DNA of 64,000 nt from NCBI GenBank assembly GCA_964606085.1, contig CAZSFD010000015.1, positions 1-64,000 of the forward strand. Reading direction: 5' to 3'. Of the stretch, positions 1-8,808 are shown piece by piece; the first letter of the stretch is position 1, and every line of letters begins with the position of its first letter. Source of the stretch: CAIQJJ01 sp964606085. Its GTDB lineage: Bacteria > Chloroflexota > Anaerolineae > Anaerolineales > UBA4823. A program made the position numbers and the translations under genes. The notes beneath the pieces are model-generated. The model did no database searches. It was not told the DNA's origin and worked only from the letters and a program-made list of their open reading frames with translations.

Positions 1-10
1 CAAAAATTTT

Positions 11-1147
11 GTGGATCGAACTACTTCGATGAAAGGGGAGAAGATTGGCGATAGGGCCTTGCAGCAGGAATTATCCCGCTTGCGCGAGTTCCGCAATCAC
101 ATTGAGCGGGTCTGGCTCATCGGCTCACAAATTGCCAGCCTGTCGGCGTCAGGTGATGCTGTTCGCGAAATGATGAATTCCATCTTCGATTTGACCCAGG
201 CTGACAGTATCGAAGTGATCTTGAAACGGGCTGCCGGATTTGAATATTTGACCGCTAAAAAAGGCCAGGGTGAGTTGATGTCATCTCTCGCCCCCTTCGA
301 TGAACTTCAGAAATTGGCCGAATTATGCGCCAATAACGGCCAGGAGATCATCATCTACAACCTGGAGCAAGAATACTATCAATACCTCGACTATTTTGAT
401 CGCCAGCGGTTTGCGATAACGCCCGATAGTCTGCAAACACTGCTCTATTTCCCGTTGATGCTGCATGGCGAATCTATCGGGGCGTTGTCCATTCAATTCA
501 ACCAGCAGAACCGTACGGCCTTCGATATGCGCATTGCCTATCGCTTACTGGCCCAGTTTGTGACCATTGGCTTTACCAACATGCACCGGTTGCTAAAGCT
601 CAGTAAGGAAAAAGACATTCTGGCTCAGGCCGCTGCCCGTGACGCGCTGACCGGTTTGCTAAATCGCCGGGCGATTACCGAACGTACCACCACCAGTTTC
701 ATGGCGGCGAAGCGCCATAAGCTCAGTTGCTATATCGTCATTTTTGATATCGATCACTTCAAGCTCATCAACGACACCTGGGGGCACATTACCGGTGACC
801 AGGTCATTCGACATATTTCTAGCCACGCCAGGAAAGTATTTAAGCGAAAGACCGATCATATTGGTCGTTTGGGTGGTGATGAGTTTATTGTCATGCTGAC
901 CGATACATCGAAGGCCCATGTGCTTGACCTGGCCGAGACCTTGCGACAAGAAGCAGCGGCAAAAACCTATGTTACCGAAAAAGGCGAAATTCACCTGACC
1001 ATCAGCCTGGGCGTTTCTGGCCGGGAGCCAACCGAAGAATATCCCGCCAGGATAGAAAACATCCTCGAAGAAGCCGATAAAGCGCTCTATCAGGCCAAGC
1101 ATTTGGGCCGGAATCGGTGTGAGTTTTACGAAGCCGAAACGCCGTGA
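11..1147 (+). CDS. GAF-like sensor diguanylate cyclase (GGDEF)
   Basis: Predicted to make cyclic di-GMP from two GTP, with activity set by an N-terminal sensor region. Residues about 40-195 look like a GAF-type domain. Residues about 215-375 are a GGDEF domain starting with 'DALTGLLNRRA' and carrying the intact active-site motif in 'RLGGDEF' near residue 287. An RxxD product-inhibition site ('RKTD') lies exactly five residues before GGDEF, so feedback control is likely. No transmembrane segment is seen, so the protein is probably cytosolic. The frame stays open to the left edge; the GTG at 11 or the ATG at 29 may not be the true start. The ligand of the sensor domain cannot be told. Confidence 0.9.
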   Translation: MDRTTSMKGEKIGDRALQQELSRLREFRNHIERVWLIGSQIASLSASGDAVREMMNSIFDLTQADSIEVILKRAAGFEYLTAKKGQGELMSSLAPFDELQKLAELCANNGQEIIIYNLEQEYYQYLDYFDRQRFAITPDSLQTLLYFPLMLHGESIGALSIQFNQQNRTAFDMRIAYRLLAQFVTIGFTNMHRLLKLSKEKDILAQAAARDALTGLLNRRAITERTTTSFMAAKRHKLSCYIVIFDIDHFKLINDTWGHITGDQVIRHISSHARKVFKRKTDHIGRLGGDEFIVMLTDTSKAHVLDLAETLRQEAAAKTYVTEKGEIHLTISLGVSGREPTEEYPARIENILEEADKALYQAKHLGRNRCEFYEAETP

Positions 1148-1169
1148 AAGGTTTGGATAGGTTACCCCC

Positions 1170-2107
1170 ATGCAAAAACTACATTTCTATTCCCACCCCA
1201 GCGAAAACGACTTCTGGCAAATGCGCACATTCCTGCGCGACGTTTTCTTGCATAACGATCGCCTGGAACATAGCTGGAGCGTCCCCCGCCTCGATTACTA
1301 TCGCTGGCACATCATCTTAACCTGCCAGGCGTGTGCATCCATTGAAGATGGCATTTTGTTCTGGAAAACAGGCAGCAACGAAATTGCCGCCGTGTTAACC
1401 CACTTTGGCGGTGGCGAGCAGCGTTTGCACGTTCATCCGCACTTTCGCTCCCCCGAACTGGAAGATGAAATCATGGCCCAGGCCGAAGCGCATTTTGCCG
1501 CACGAGATGAAGCGGTCCGCCCGTACATCTTTACCCCCGTATTTGTCGGAGATACGCTGCGCCAGGAGGTGCTGACCCGCCGCGGCTACCAGAAACAGGC
1601 AGGAAAGAGCCACCACTGGTGGCGCGACCTTGACGCTCCCCTGCCTGGCGTGGCTGTGCCTGACGGCTTTACCATCCGTTCGATGGGCGACCTCGCCGAA
1701 CACCCCGCCCGCAGTTGGGCCTCGTGGCGCGCCTTCCATCCCGACGAACCCGACAGCGCCTACGATGGCNNNNNNNNNNCACCTGGTATCGCAATGTGCA
1801 ATCAGCCCCGCTCTACCGCCGTGACCTCGATATCGTGGCTGCCCACGCGCAGGGTGCAATCGCCTCCTTTTGCACCATCTACTACGATGACTATACCCGC
1901 AGCGCCGTATGTGTGCTGGTGGGAACGGCGGCAGAGCATTGGCGGCGCGGCCTGGGCAAAGCCGTCATCTGCGAAGGTATGCGGCGGCTGCAAAACCTGG
2001 GCTGCACGCGTGTCTTTGCCTCGGCCTATGACAGGCCCGCCGATGCGCTGTACGGCTCGGTGATGCAGGAGCATGTTGTGGCTGAAACCTGGCTCAAGGA
2101 ACTGTAA
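1170..2107 (+). CDS. GNAT-family N-acetyltransferase, split by assembly gap
   Basis: The N-terminal half (from the ATG at 1170) and C-terminal half (ending at 2107) lie in different frames on either side of a run of ten N. The C-terminal part contains a GNAT acetyl-CoA-binding region: a beta strand 'AVCVLVGTAAEHWRRGLGKA' followed by a helix and 'CTRVFASAYDRPADALYGS'. The two halves together look like one acetyltransferase of about 310 residues with a poorly conserved N-terminal GNAT copy. The frame change is best explained by the wrong gap length, not by a real frameshift. Substrate unknown. It starts 22 bp after the diguanylate cyclase stop and may share its transcript. Confidence 0.75.
1770..1779. 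other. Assembly gap (10 N)
   Basis: Ten consecutive N bases sit inside the GNAT gene. The frame differs across the gap, so its true length is not 10 (modulo 3). Confidence 0.99.
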
Positions 2108-2122
2108 GCTTCAGTAAGGGGG

Positions 2123-3421
2123 CTACGGCGCAACCGCCCAATCCAGTTCCAGTACGTTATCCACTGGTTCTGCAATGGGCACGGCAACGGTCTCGCTGCC
2201 GTTGGGGCGAATGCGATATACCTGATGCTCCTTCAGCGCGATGTAAGCGATCCATTGCCCGTCGGGCGACCACGCGGGCTGCCATTCGCTATCTTCCCCA
2301 TGGGTAAGCTGGCATTGATTGTTGCCCAGGGCATCCATAACGTACAGGTCGTAATCGCTTTGGCGGTTGCGATTAGATGCGAACACGATCCACTTGCCAT
2401 CGGGCGACCAGGCCGGGTTTATATCGGCCATCGCGTTGAACGTCAGGCGGCGCACGTTCGAGCCATCCACGTTCATCAGGTAGATGTCGCCGCGCCAGCT
2501 GGGTTCACGCTCAGAGACGAAGACAATGTGCTTGCCATCTGGCGAGATGCGTCCCTGGCCGTCGTAAACCGGGCTGCCGGGCAGGTTGTGGGGGTTGCTG
2601 CCATCGGCAGCGGCGAGGAATAATTCTGCGTTGGTCGTGCTACCGGGGCCAAGCGGGTGTTCGTAGAGCAGCGCCGCGCCATCGGGGGTCCAATCGAGCG
2701 CGCTGAACGCCAATTCACTTTCCAGCAAAATGCTGCGCTTGTCTTGCTCATCTAGGCGGTTGAGTGACCACAGTTTGGTGCGCCAATCTTGTGCGGCGAA
2801 GGCCAATATCATTCCATCTGGCGACCAACTCGGATTGCTGGCGTGGTGCAGTTCGCTCAGGCGCACAGCCGCTCCGCCTTCTGGTGGCACAGATAAAATG
2901 GCATAGCCCTCTGGCCCTGCTTGCCCCTTGGGTAGCTGCACGCTGACAGCCAGGCGGCCATTGGTCACGCCAGCAACGCTCGTGGATTGCGGCAGGCCGT
3001 TGCAGATGCTGGTGATCGTCATCTCTGATGCCCAGGTCGAAGCATATATTGCCCCGGCAACACATCCCGCCAGGAGCAGCAAGGCCACCGTGCTGCCGAA
3101 CATCCCTGCGGCCACTGGAGAGATAGGCTTCCCGCTCATCTGGCTGCGAATTACGCTGGCGATGAAGAACAAGAACACGCCCAGCAAATAGATGCCCACT
3201 GCGCTGGCAAAGATCGGCACGATGGCAATCATTCCCCAGCCAATGACAACCGTCAGCGTGACAAAGGTGCTGCAAATCTCTGGCCCATCGGTTGGGCGGT
3301 TGAAATTGCACCCGGCTGCCTGCCCGCCCACGGTGGATATAAACATGGTGAGAATGGGCAGGAGGATGATCAGGGACAGCAGGAAGATGATGATGAGATT
3401 GATGATAACGCCGCGTTTCAT
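2123..3421 (-). CDS. Membrane-anchored TolB-like beta-propeller protein
   Basis: A 432-residue protein with three hydrophobic segments in the first 130 residues (a strong one at residues 5-30, then about 55-90 and 110-130). The rest is an extracytoplasmic domain with repeated PD40/TolB propeller blades, recognisable by recurring 'PSWSPDG', 'PAWSPDGKWIVFASNR' and 'PAWSPDGQWIAYIA'. Such domains bind proteins or peptides outside the cell and have no catalytic residues of their own. It lies 27 bp downstream of the lipoprotein hydrolase on the same strand, so the two are probably co-transcribed and may work together at the outer face of the membrane. The specific role is unknown. Confidence 0.8.
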   Translation of the reverse strand: MKRGVIINLIIIFLLSLIILLPILTMFISTVGGQAAGCNFNRPTDGPEICSTFVTLTVVIGWGMIAIVPIFASAVGIYLLGVFLFFIASVIRSQMSGKPISPVAAGMFGSTVALLLLAGCVAGAIYASTWASEMTITSICNGLPQSTSVAGVTNGRLAVSVQLPKGQAGPEGYAILSVPPEGGAAVRLSELHHASNPSWSPDGMILAFAAQDWRTKLWSLNRLDEQDKRSILLESELAFSALDWTPDGAALLYEHPLGPGSTTNAELFLAAADGSNPHNLPGSPVYDGQGRISPDGKHIVFVSEREPSWRGDIYLMNVDGSNVRRLTFNAMADINPAWSPDGKWIVFASNRNRQSDYDLYVMDALGNNQCQLTHGEDSEWQPAWSPDGQWIAYIALKEHQVYRIRPNGSETVAVPIAEPVDNVLELDWAVAP

Positions 3422-3448
3422 AACTTTTGCTTCACAAATTCCATGTTC

Positions 3449-4588
3449 TTACTTGAGATACCGGTCGAAAAATTCAATCGTGCGGTTCATGGCGGTGGTG
3501 AAATAGGTGGCGATGTTGTGATTATCCCCTTCGTAGGTGTACAACTCCGCCATCTTCCCGGCGTCGAGAAGCTGCATGAACAGGCCCTCCGAAAATGCCA
3601 GCGGCACGTCGCTATCTGCTGTGCCGTGGTGAAGCTGCAGCGGGCCAGAAATATCGGCTAAATAGCTGTTGGATGAGATGGCATTCCAGAAAGCCGGGTT
3701 TTCCGCGGGTGTGCCGTAGGTTTCGAGCCAGGTGCGCCAGCCGCGGCGGCCCGGGCGCGGCGTGGGCGTGGGGCCGCTGCTGCGCCGCCAGTTGTAGAGC
3801 AAATCTTCATACGAACCGACCACGCCGGCCCAAATCACGCCGACCTTGACATCGGGCGAGATGACCATCGCCCGCAGGGTGAGGTAGCCGCCCATCGAAT
3901 GCCCCCACATGCCGATGCGTTCGGCGTTCACCTGGGGGAATTGTTGCAGCGCGGCCACGGCATTGAGTACATCGGCGGTGTAGCCGGTGTCGCCATAGGC
4001 GCCGGTTGGCTCGCCTTCCGAGCGGTCGTGGCCGCGGTAGTCAATGCGGAAGACGACGTAGCCGCTGCTGGCGAGGCGGTCTACGTAGGCGATGTAGCGC
4101 TCGGTGGTGCGGTAGACATCGGGCGGGATGTAGCCGTGGTTGAAAACGATGCCCGGCCAGCCGCCGGGGGGCATCTCGCCATGGGGGATGGTCAGCAGGC
4201 CGTAGATTTTCAGCCCTTCGGAAAGGTAGGAGGCGTAATAGCGCGCGTAATTGCCGCCGGGTTCGAGCGTCTCTGCGATGGTGATGGCGCTGCCGGGGAA
4301 ATCGCGTTCCCGCAGGGCCAGGATGAACATGGGGTGATAGGTGGGCGTGGGGGTGGGCGTGATGGTCGGCGTTGCTGTGGCGGTAGCCGCAGATGTGGGC
4401 GTGTTGGTGGGTGTGGCGCTGATCGTGGGGCTGTTGGTCGGCGTGAGCGTGGAAGAAGGCAGAACAGGTGTTACTGTGGCGGTTGGCGGAGCGGCGGGCG
4501 GCCTTTCGGTTGCCAGGGCGCGGCCACAGGCAGCCAAGATACAAGTCAGCGCGATGGCGAAAAGGATGCGGTAGCGGGGGAGGTACAT
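3449..4588 (-). CDS. Lipoprotein alpha/beta hydrolase (prolyl-oligopeptidase-like)
   Basis: Predicted secreted, lipid-anchored serine hydrolase of about 379 residues. The start is placed at the ATG at 4588 because it gives a clean signal peptide ending in the lipobox 'LAAC'; the frame is open further upstream without a signal. After the lipobox comes a Thr/Pro/Ser-rich linker of about 70 residues with many 'TPT' units, typical of a surface stalk. The hydrolase domain follows, with the nucleophile elbow 'GHSMGG', an acid region around 'HHGTADSDVPL' and a histidine in 'GDNHNIATYF'. This fits the dienelactone hydrolase or acyl-aminoacyl-peptidase group; substrate not known. Confidence 0.85.
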   Translation of the reverse strand: MYLPRYRILFAIALTCILAACGRALATERPPAAPPTATVTPVLPSSTLTPTNSPTISATPTNTPTSAATATATPTITPTPTPTYHPMFILALRERDFPGSAITIAETLEPGGNYARYYASYLSEGLKIYGLLTIPHGEMPPGGWPGIVFNHGYIPPDVYRTTERYIAYVDRLASSGYVVFRIDYRGHDRSEGEPTGAYGDTGYTADVLNAVAALQQFPQVNAERIGMWGHSMGGYLTLRAMVISPDVKVGVIWAGVVGSYEDLLYNWRRSSGPTPTPRPGRRGWRTWLETYGTPAENPAFWNAISSNSYLADISGPLQLHHGTADSDVPLAFSEGLFMQLLDAGKMAELYTYEGDNHNIATYFTTAMNRTIEFFDRYLK

Positions 4589-4630
4589 GGTTCGATGGCG
4601 AAATAGGATAAAAACTGTCGGAATTATATC

Positions 4631-4726
4631 AGGTGCAACGCACTTTATTGCCAGTAGAAGCTCGTTTCCTGCCTGATGTATCAACTTGGCGCAGGCATTT
4701 CTAAGCCCAAGAAGTGCGTTGCACCT
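4631..4726. repeat. 96-bp element with perfect 15-bp terminal inverted repeats
   Basis: AGGTGCAACGCACTT at 4631-4645 is an exact reverse complement of 4712-4726. Each arm is itself a near-palindrome (GTGC-AAC-GCAC). It occupies most of the 193-bp space between Dus and the lipoprotein gene. It could be a MITE-like element or a paired regulator site. Confidence 0.6.
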
Positions 4727-4781
4727 TGCGCATCGGGACTTTAAGAAAAGCCTGCCTGTTCATTCTGTTGCTGTGCAGCAC

Positions 4782-5780
4782 TCAAGTTAACTCAGCACAG
4801 TACGCTTCCAGAAGGGACAGAAACCCCCGGGCATTTTTCTGGGTGAAAATTTCCGTCCGAACGTTGCGGGGCATATTGCGAAATTTTAGATACTGGATGG
4901 CATGTTTGCGAAATAAAACGAACCCCTTTTGCTCGCCATGGAAACGGATGCTTCGTTCCAGATGCCGGCGCACCGTCTGAAGCAGCATTTCTACGCTAAC
5001 CTGCGCCCGATCCAGGCGGGCGAAAATCCAGGGATTGCCCACGGCGGCGCGGCCGATCATCACGGCGTCACAGCCGGTATCACGCTTCATCCGCTCAATA
5101 TCAGCCACTTTTTTAACATCCCCATTGCCAATCACCGGGATTTTTACGGCACGCTTCACTTCGGCAATGGCCTCCCAGGCAACACGGCCTCCGTAGAACT
5201 GTTCTTTTGTGCGTCCGTGGATGGCAACGGCTGCACCGCCGTTTTCTTCGATGATGCGGGCGATCAGCAGATAATTGCGGCAATCTTCCCATCCCAGGCG
5301 AATTTTGCCGGTTACTGGCACGTTCAGGGCGGCACTCAACTTGCTGAAAATGCGTGCCACCTTCAGCGGTGTGCGCATCAGGCCGACACCTGCGCCGAAA
5401 TGGGCAACCGCGTTGGCCGGGCAACCCATATTGATGTCAATGATATCGGGGGATAGCTCTTGCAAGCGTAAGGCCGCTTTTAATAGCTCATCTGGATCGT
5501 GCCCGTAAAGCTGGAAGACCACCGGCCGCTCTGCTTCTTCGTAAACCAGGCGTGGCAAGATGCGCTCAAAGGCACGCGCGATAAATTCTGCCTTGGTAAG
5601 TTCGGTATAGCTCATCGCTGAACCAAGCTCGCTGCACAGCGAACGGAATGGCCAATCTGAGTAGCGGTGCATCGGCGCCTGGATAATGTCCCCTTGAATG
5701 GCGACATTTCCGATGTGAAAAACCGGGGAAGCAGGATTCTTTTCTTGCATAACGCTTTTTATCGGGGCTGAGAAAGCCAC
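4782..5780 (-). CDS. dus: tRNA-dihydrouridine synthase
   Basis: A flavin enzyme that reduces uridine to dihydrouridine in tRNA D-loops. The TIM-barrel features are clear: the FMN-binding start 'IIQAPMHRYSDWPFRSL', the catalytic cysteine in 'DINMGCPANAV', the lysine and histidine regions 'VTGKIRLGWED' and 'IHGRTKEQFYGG', and the C-terminal phosphate-binding 'IGNGDV' and 'AVMIGRAAVGNPWIF'. At 332 residues it is normal for the DusB-like branch. The GTG at 5780 lies six bases after the pabBC stop, suggesting translational coupling; the ATG at 5750 is an alternative start. Not assigned to DusA, DusB or DusC. Confidence 0.92.
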   Translation of the reverse strand: MAFSAPIKSVMQEKNPASPVFHIGNVAIQGDIIQAPMHRYSDWPFRSLCSELGSAMSYTELTKAEFIARAFERILPRLVYEEAERPVVFQLYGHDPDELLKAALRLQELSPDIIDINMGCPANAVAHFGAGVGLMRTPLKVARIFSKLSAALNVPVTGKIRLGWEDCRNYLLIARIIEENGGAAVAIHGRTKEQFYGGRVAWEAIAEVKRAVKIPVIGNGDVKKVADIERMKRDTGCDAVMIGRAAVGNPWIFARLDRAQVSVEMLLQTVRRHLERSIRFHGEQKGFVLFRKHAIQYLKFRNMPRNVRTEIFTQKNARGFLSLLEAYCAELT

Positions 5781-5786
5781 TTTTGC

Positions 5787-7559
5787 TCAGCCTGCTAACT
5801 GTGCTTTGCGCCATTTGCGCACGGAGTTGATCAGGTAGAGGTTGGTGCAGCGTGCGAGGGCGGCAACCGGCAGCACCTGCGCGACGATTTCTGCTTGTGC
5901 GAGCAGGGCGGCGCGGAAGGTTCCGGCCAGCAGGCCGCTCGAAACCGGCGGCGTGAGCAGGCGGCCATCCAGTTCTAAGACGATGTTGGCCGTGGTGGCT
6001 TCGGTCAGTTCGCCGCGTTCGTTCCACAGCAGCACTTCATCACAACCGGGGCAGTCGGCTAGCGCCGCTTCGTAGACCTTCCGCTGGGTGGTTTTGTGAT
6101 AGAGAAAGCGGTCAGCGCTGTTGACGGGTGAGGCGGCCAGGCGCACCAGGGCGGGGTCGGGTTTGTGCAGCGCAGCGAGCGGAAGCGCCTGGCCGTCGAA
6201 GCTGCCGTCGCGGTGCAGCAGCAGGCGGATTTTGTGGGGTGCGCCGGGCAGGCTGGCGGCGAGTTCGTCCAATTTTGCCGCGGCCTGGGTTATATCCAGC
6301 GGGAAAGCGAAGTAATGCGCCGAAGCGGCTAAACGTCTGAGATGGTCATCCAGCAAAAAGTAGCCCTCGCCGGGCGTCCACAGCAGGCTTTCGAGCAAGG
6401 AAAAGGCGGGTGATGCTTCGGTGAGAAAACGCGCTTTCATCAGGCACTCCTCGTATTCGTCGGTTTGGGTGGAATCCCACACGATGCCGCTGCCCACGCC
6501 GAGTTCGACCTGCGCCGCGGCCCGGTCTACGATGGCGGTGCGGATAGCCACGCTAAAGCGCGCCTGCCGGCCAGGGGCGATGTGGCCGATGACGCCGGTG
6601 TAGGCACGGCGGGGCGTGTTTTCGAGCCTGGCGATGATGCCGGTGGTGGCGACCTTGGGCGCGCCGGTGATGGAAGCGCAGGGGAACAGGGCGGCGAAGA
6701 TTTGCGGCAGGCTGGCGGCGGTTTGGGCGGTCACGGTGGAGGTCATTTGCCAGAGCGTGGGGTAGCGTTCGACGGCGAACAGGCGGGTGGTTTGCACGCT
6801 GCCGGTGCGGGCAATGCGCCCCAGGTCGTTGCGGATCATGTCTACAATCATCACGTTTTCGGCGCGGTTCTTTTCAGAAGCGTGCAGCCAGGCGGCCTGG
6901 GCTTCGTCGGCGGCGGAGGTGGGGCCGCGGGCGGCGGTGCCTTTCATCGGGCGGCAGGTGATCGTCTCGCCGTCGAGTTGGAAGAATAATTCGGGTGAGG
7001 CTGAACACAGCACGAAGCGGCCTGTGTCTATGTATGCGGCGTAGGGCGTGGGCTGGGCCTGCATCATGGTTTGGAACAGGTGCCACGGCTGGCCGGTGAA
7101 GTTGGCGCGCAGGCGCAGGGTGTAGTTCACCTGGTAGGTGTCGCCGCGGGCGATGGCGGTTTTGATGTGGCCGATGGCCTGGGCGTATGCGGCGCGGCTG
7201 ACCGATGGTTGCCATGCGTTAAGATGAAATTCACTCCGCGGGTTGAGCCTGTTGAAACCAGGCTTATGGGTTTTGACAGGGGTTTCGACAGGCTCAACCA
7301 ACGTGTGCGGTGGCGGGTATAGCCCGAACCACAGCAACGGGAAAGCATCGGGCGGGTGGGCGTGCAGGGCGGCGTCGAAGGCAGGGGCGGCCTCGTAGCT
7401 GATGAAGCCGACGGCGTGCAGGCCGTCACGTTCGACGCGGCGGGTGATTTCGTCCAGGGCGGGCAGCACATCGGCCAGGGTGGGCGCGGTGATGATCTGA
7501 ACGGGGGCAGCGAAGCGCAGCCAGCCGCCCGAGGTTGGGGTGGCGAGGTAGGTGTCCAT
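5787..7559 (-). CDS. pabBC: Fused aminodeoxychorismate synthase component I / aminodeoxychorismate lyase
   Basis: Makes 4-aminobenzoate for folate. The PabB half (to about residue 370) converts chorismate to aminodeoxychorismate and shows 'CRPMKGTAARG', 'VDMIRNDLGRIA' and 'FPCASITGAPKV'. The PabC half is a PLP fold-type IV lyase with the Schiff-base lysine region 'HKTTQRKVYE' and 'DEVLLWNERGELTEATTANI'. The glutaminase PabA is not in the window. The ATG at 7559 is chosen; a GTG at 7577 is in frame, but a -10-like TACAAT sits between them. Residues about 87-106 are encoded by a dispersed inverted repeat (7241-7299). Confidence 0.92.
   Translation of the reverse strand: MDTYLATPTSGGWLRFAAPVQIITAPTLADVLPALDEITRRVERDGLHAVGFISYEAAPAFDAALHAHPPDAFPLLWFGLYPPPHTLVEPVETPVKTHKPGFNRLNPRSEFHLNAWQPSVSRAAYAQAIGHIKTAIARGDTYQVNYTLRLRANFTGQPWHLFQTMMQAQPTPYAAYIDTGRFVLCSASPELFFQLDGETITCRPMKGTAARGPTSAADEAQAAWLHASEKNRAENVMIVDMIRNDLGRIARTGSVQTTRLFAVERYPTLWQMTSTVTAQTAASLPQIFAALFPCASITGAPKVATTGIIARLENTPRRAYTGVIGHIAPGRQARFSVAIRTAIVDRAAAQVELGVGSGIVWDSTQTDEYEECLMKARFLTEASPAFSLLESLLWTPGEGYFLLDDHLRRLAASAHYFAFPLDITQAAAKLDELAASLPGAPHKIRLLLHRDGSFDGQALPLAALHKPDPALVRLAASPVNSADRFLYHKTTQRKVYEAALADCPGCDEVLLWNERGELTEATTANIVLELDGRLLTPPVSSGLLAGTFRAALLAQAEIVAQVLPVAALARCTNLYLINSVRKWRKAQLAG
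7241..7299. repeat. Dispersed 'TTTCGACAGGCTCAACC' inverted repeat inside pabBC
   Basis: Arms at 7241-7259 and 7281-7299 are 19 bp with one mismatch. The insertion is in frame and encodes 'LVEPVETPVKTHKPGFNRLN' between normal PabB segments. The same core occurs three times in tandem at 61311-61380. Confidence 0.8.
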
Positions 7560-7618
7560 TGGCGGGGGATTGTACACGAAACTCGATCAACCACGAAGAA
7601 CACAATTGCCCGTAGCGT

Positions 7619-8761
7619 TTATGCCTGGACGGGGCGTTCTTCGCCTACCGCGAGGGCGGGGGAATGGCTGTGTACCACCACGGCTGCCTGGCGGCTGGCG
7701 TCGTACACGGCCACCCAGGGGCGTTCGGCAGCGATGGCGCGCACCCATGCGGCATAGACCCAGCGCGGCAGGCGTCCGCTCAAGATGACGCCGTGCTGGC
7801 CGGGGGGCAGGGCCATGCTGATCTCGTTGGGTTCAACCACGCCCAGCGGCAGCGAACATTCCCACCAATCCACGCCATCTACCACGCGGTGGGTGATGGG
7901 CAAGGTGGGTGTGTCGCTGGCGGCCAGTTCGGGGATGGGCAGCCAGCCGTAGCGGGCATCGAAGATCATCGCTTCGGCGGGCAGGGCGTGGGCGGCCCGC
8001 ATGGCTGCCAGCCAGGTTGGGCCGCGCCCGTAGATGGCGGCGGGTTGGCCGGGCGTCACCAGGCTTTGCAGCGCTTTCAAATCGGCGGGCTGCCAGTGCG
8101 GTGTAAAGGCCGCCCGCGCGGGGTCAAGCTGTTTCATCAACAAGCGTTCGACCAGCGGCGTAAAGGGGGCCTGGCGCAGATGGATTTGCTCCAGGTGCTG
8201 GGCGTCGTAGCGGCACAGCCCGGCCACGCGGTCGAGCAGCGCGCCGAAGGTCATATCGGGCGCGGGATTGTGGCGGGCGAGGCCAGAAATGTCCCCCTGC
8301 AAGCAAGGGTCAACCTGGGTCAGTGCGCCGGGCCGTTCGAGCGTGGAGCGCAGATCGGCCAGCAGCGTCAGGCCCATCTCGGCCAGGTTTTGCTTCCAGG
8401 CGGCGGCTTCTTCAGCGGTGCGGGTGAGTAAAATGGCGTGCGTGCAGGCGCGCAAGATGCCGTTTTGCTCGCCCTGGGGTTTGCCGCCCACATCCACCAG
8501 CAGCGGCAGCCAGCGGTTTTGGATCACGCCGCGCATGTGGGCGACGAAGGCTGATGAATAGGGCCGTTTGTTGTTCAGGCGCAGCGTGCGCACCACGTCG
8601 CTGCGGCCTTGCAGAAACCAATCGCCCTCGCCATCGGGGGCGGCCCGCAGCAGGTAATGGGGGATTTCCATCGTCCGCAGGTGTTGGGTGAGCAGGTAAG
8701 CCAGCACCGATTTGCCGCAGTTGGGTGGGCCAGCGAGTAAAATTGCAGGGAAGAGGTTCAT
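7619..8761 (-). CDS. P-loop NTPase fused to tandem Csx3-like (ring nuclease) domains
   Basis: The N-terminus (residues about 1-145) is a P-loop domain with Walker A 'GPPNCGKS' and a likely Walker B at 'LPLLVDVGG'. The C-terminus matches Csx3/Crn3, a CRISPR type III accessory family that cleaves cyclic tetra-adenylate: 'GQHGVILSGRLPRWVYAAW' followed by 'WVAVYDASRQAAVVVHSHS'. A second, more diverged copy precedes it: 'GQPAAIYGRGPTWLAAMRAA' then 'AMIFDARYGWLPIPEL'. The repeated PGQ..I..GR.P.W pattern shows an internal duplication. Predicted role: removal of a cyclic oligoadenylate signal, possibly with ATP-dependent control. Divergent from a CARF gene. Family assignment is from memory of conserved motifs; P-loop function is unknown. 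Confidence 0.75.
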   Translation of the reverse strand: MNLFPAILLAGPPNCGKSVLAYLLTQHLRTMEIPHYLLRAAPDGEGDWFLQGRSDVVRTLRLNNKRPYSSAFVAHMRGVIQNRWLPLLVDVGGKPQGEQNGILRACTHAILLTRTAEEAAAWKQNLAEMGLTLLADLRSTLERPGALTQVDPCLQGDISGLARHNPAPDMTFGALLDRVAGLCRYDAQHLEQIHLRQAPFTPLVERLLMKQLDPARAAFTPHWQPADLKALQSLVTPGQPAAIYGRGPTWLAAMRAAHALPAEAMIFDARYGWLPIPELAASDTPTLPITHRVVDGVDWWECSLPLGVVEPNEISMALPPGQHGVILSGRLPRWVYAAWVRAIAAERPWVAVYDASRQAAVVVHSHSPALAVGEERPVQA

Positions 8762-8808
8762 GGGATTGGTGGATTGGTGGATTGAGGGATTGAAGAATAG
8801 GAGGCGAG
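8762..8808. promoter_or_regulatory. Divergent intergenic spacer with period-8 repeat
   Basis: The 47 bp between the Csx3-like and CARF genes contain about four copies of GGATTGGT/GGATTGAG with period 8 (8763-8795), then an AGGAGG ribosome-binding site for the + strand gene. Any shared promoter or operator must overlap the repeat. Confidence 0.5.

Noticed and set aside
1170..2107. Programmed frameshift in the GNAT gene
   Set aside because: The frame change coincides with a run of N whose length is arbitrary.
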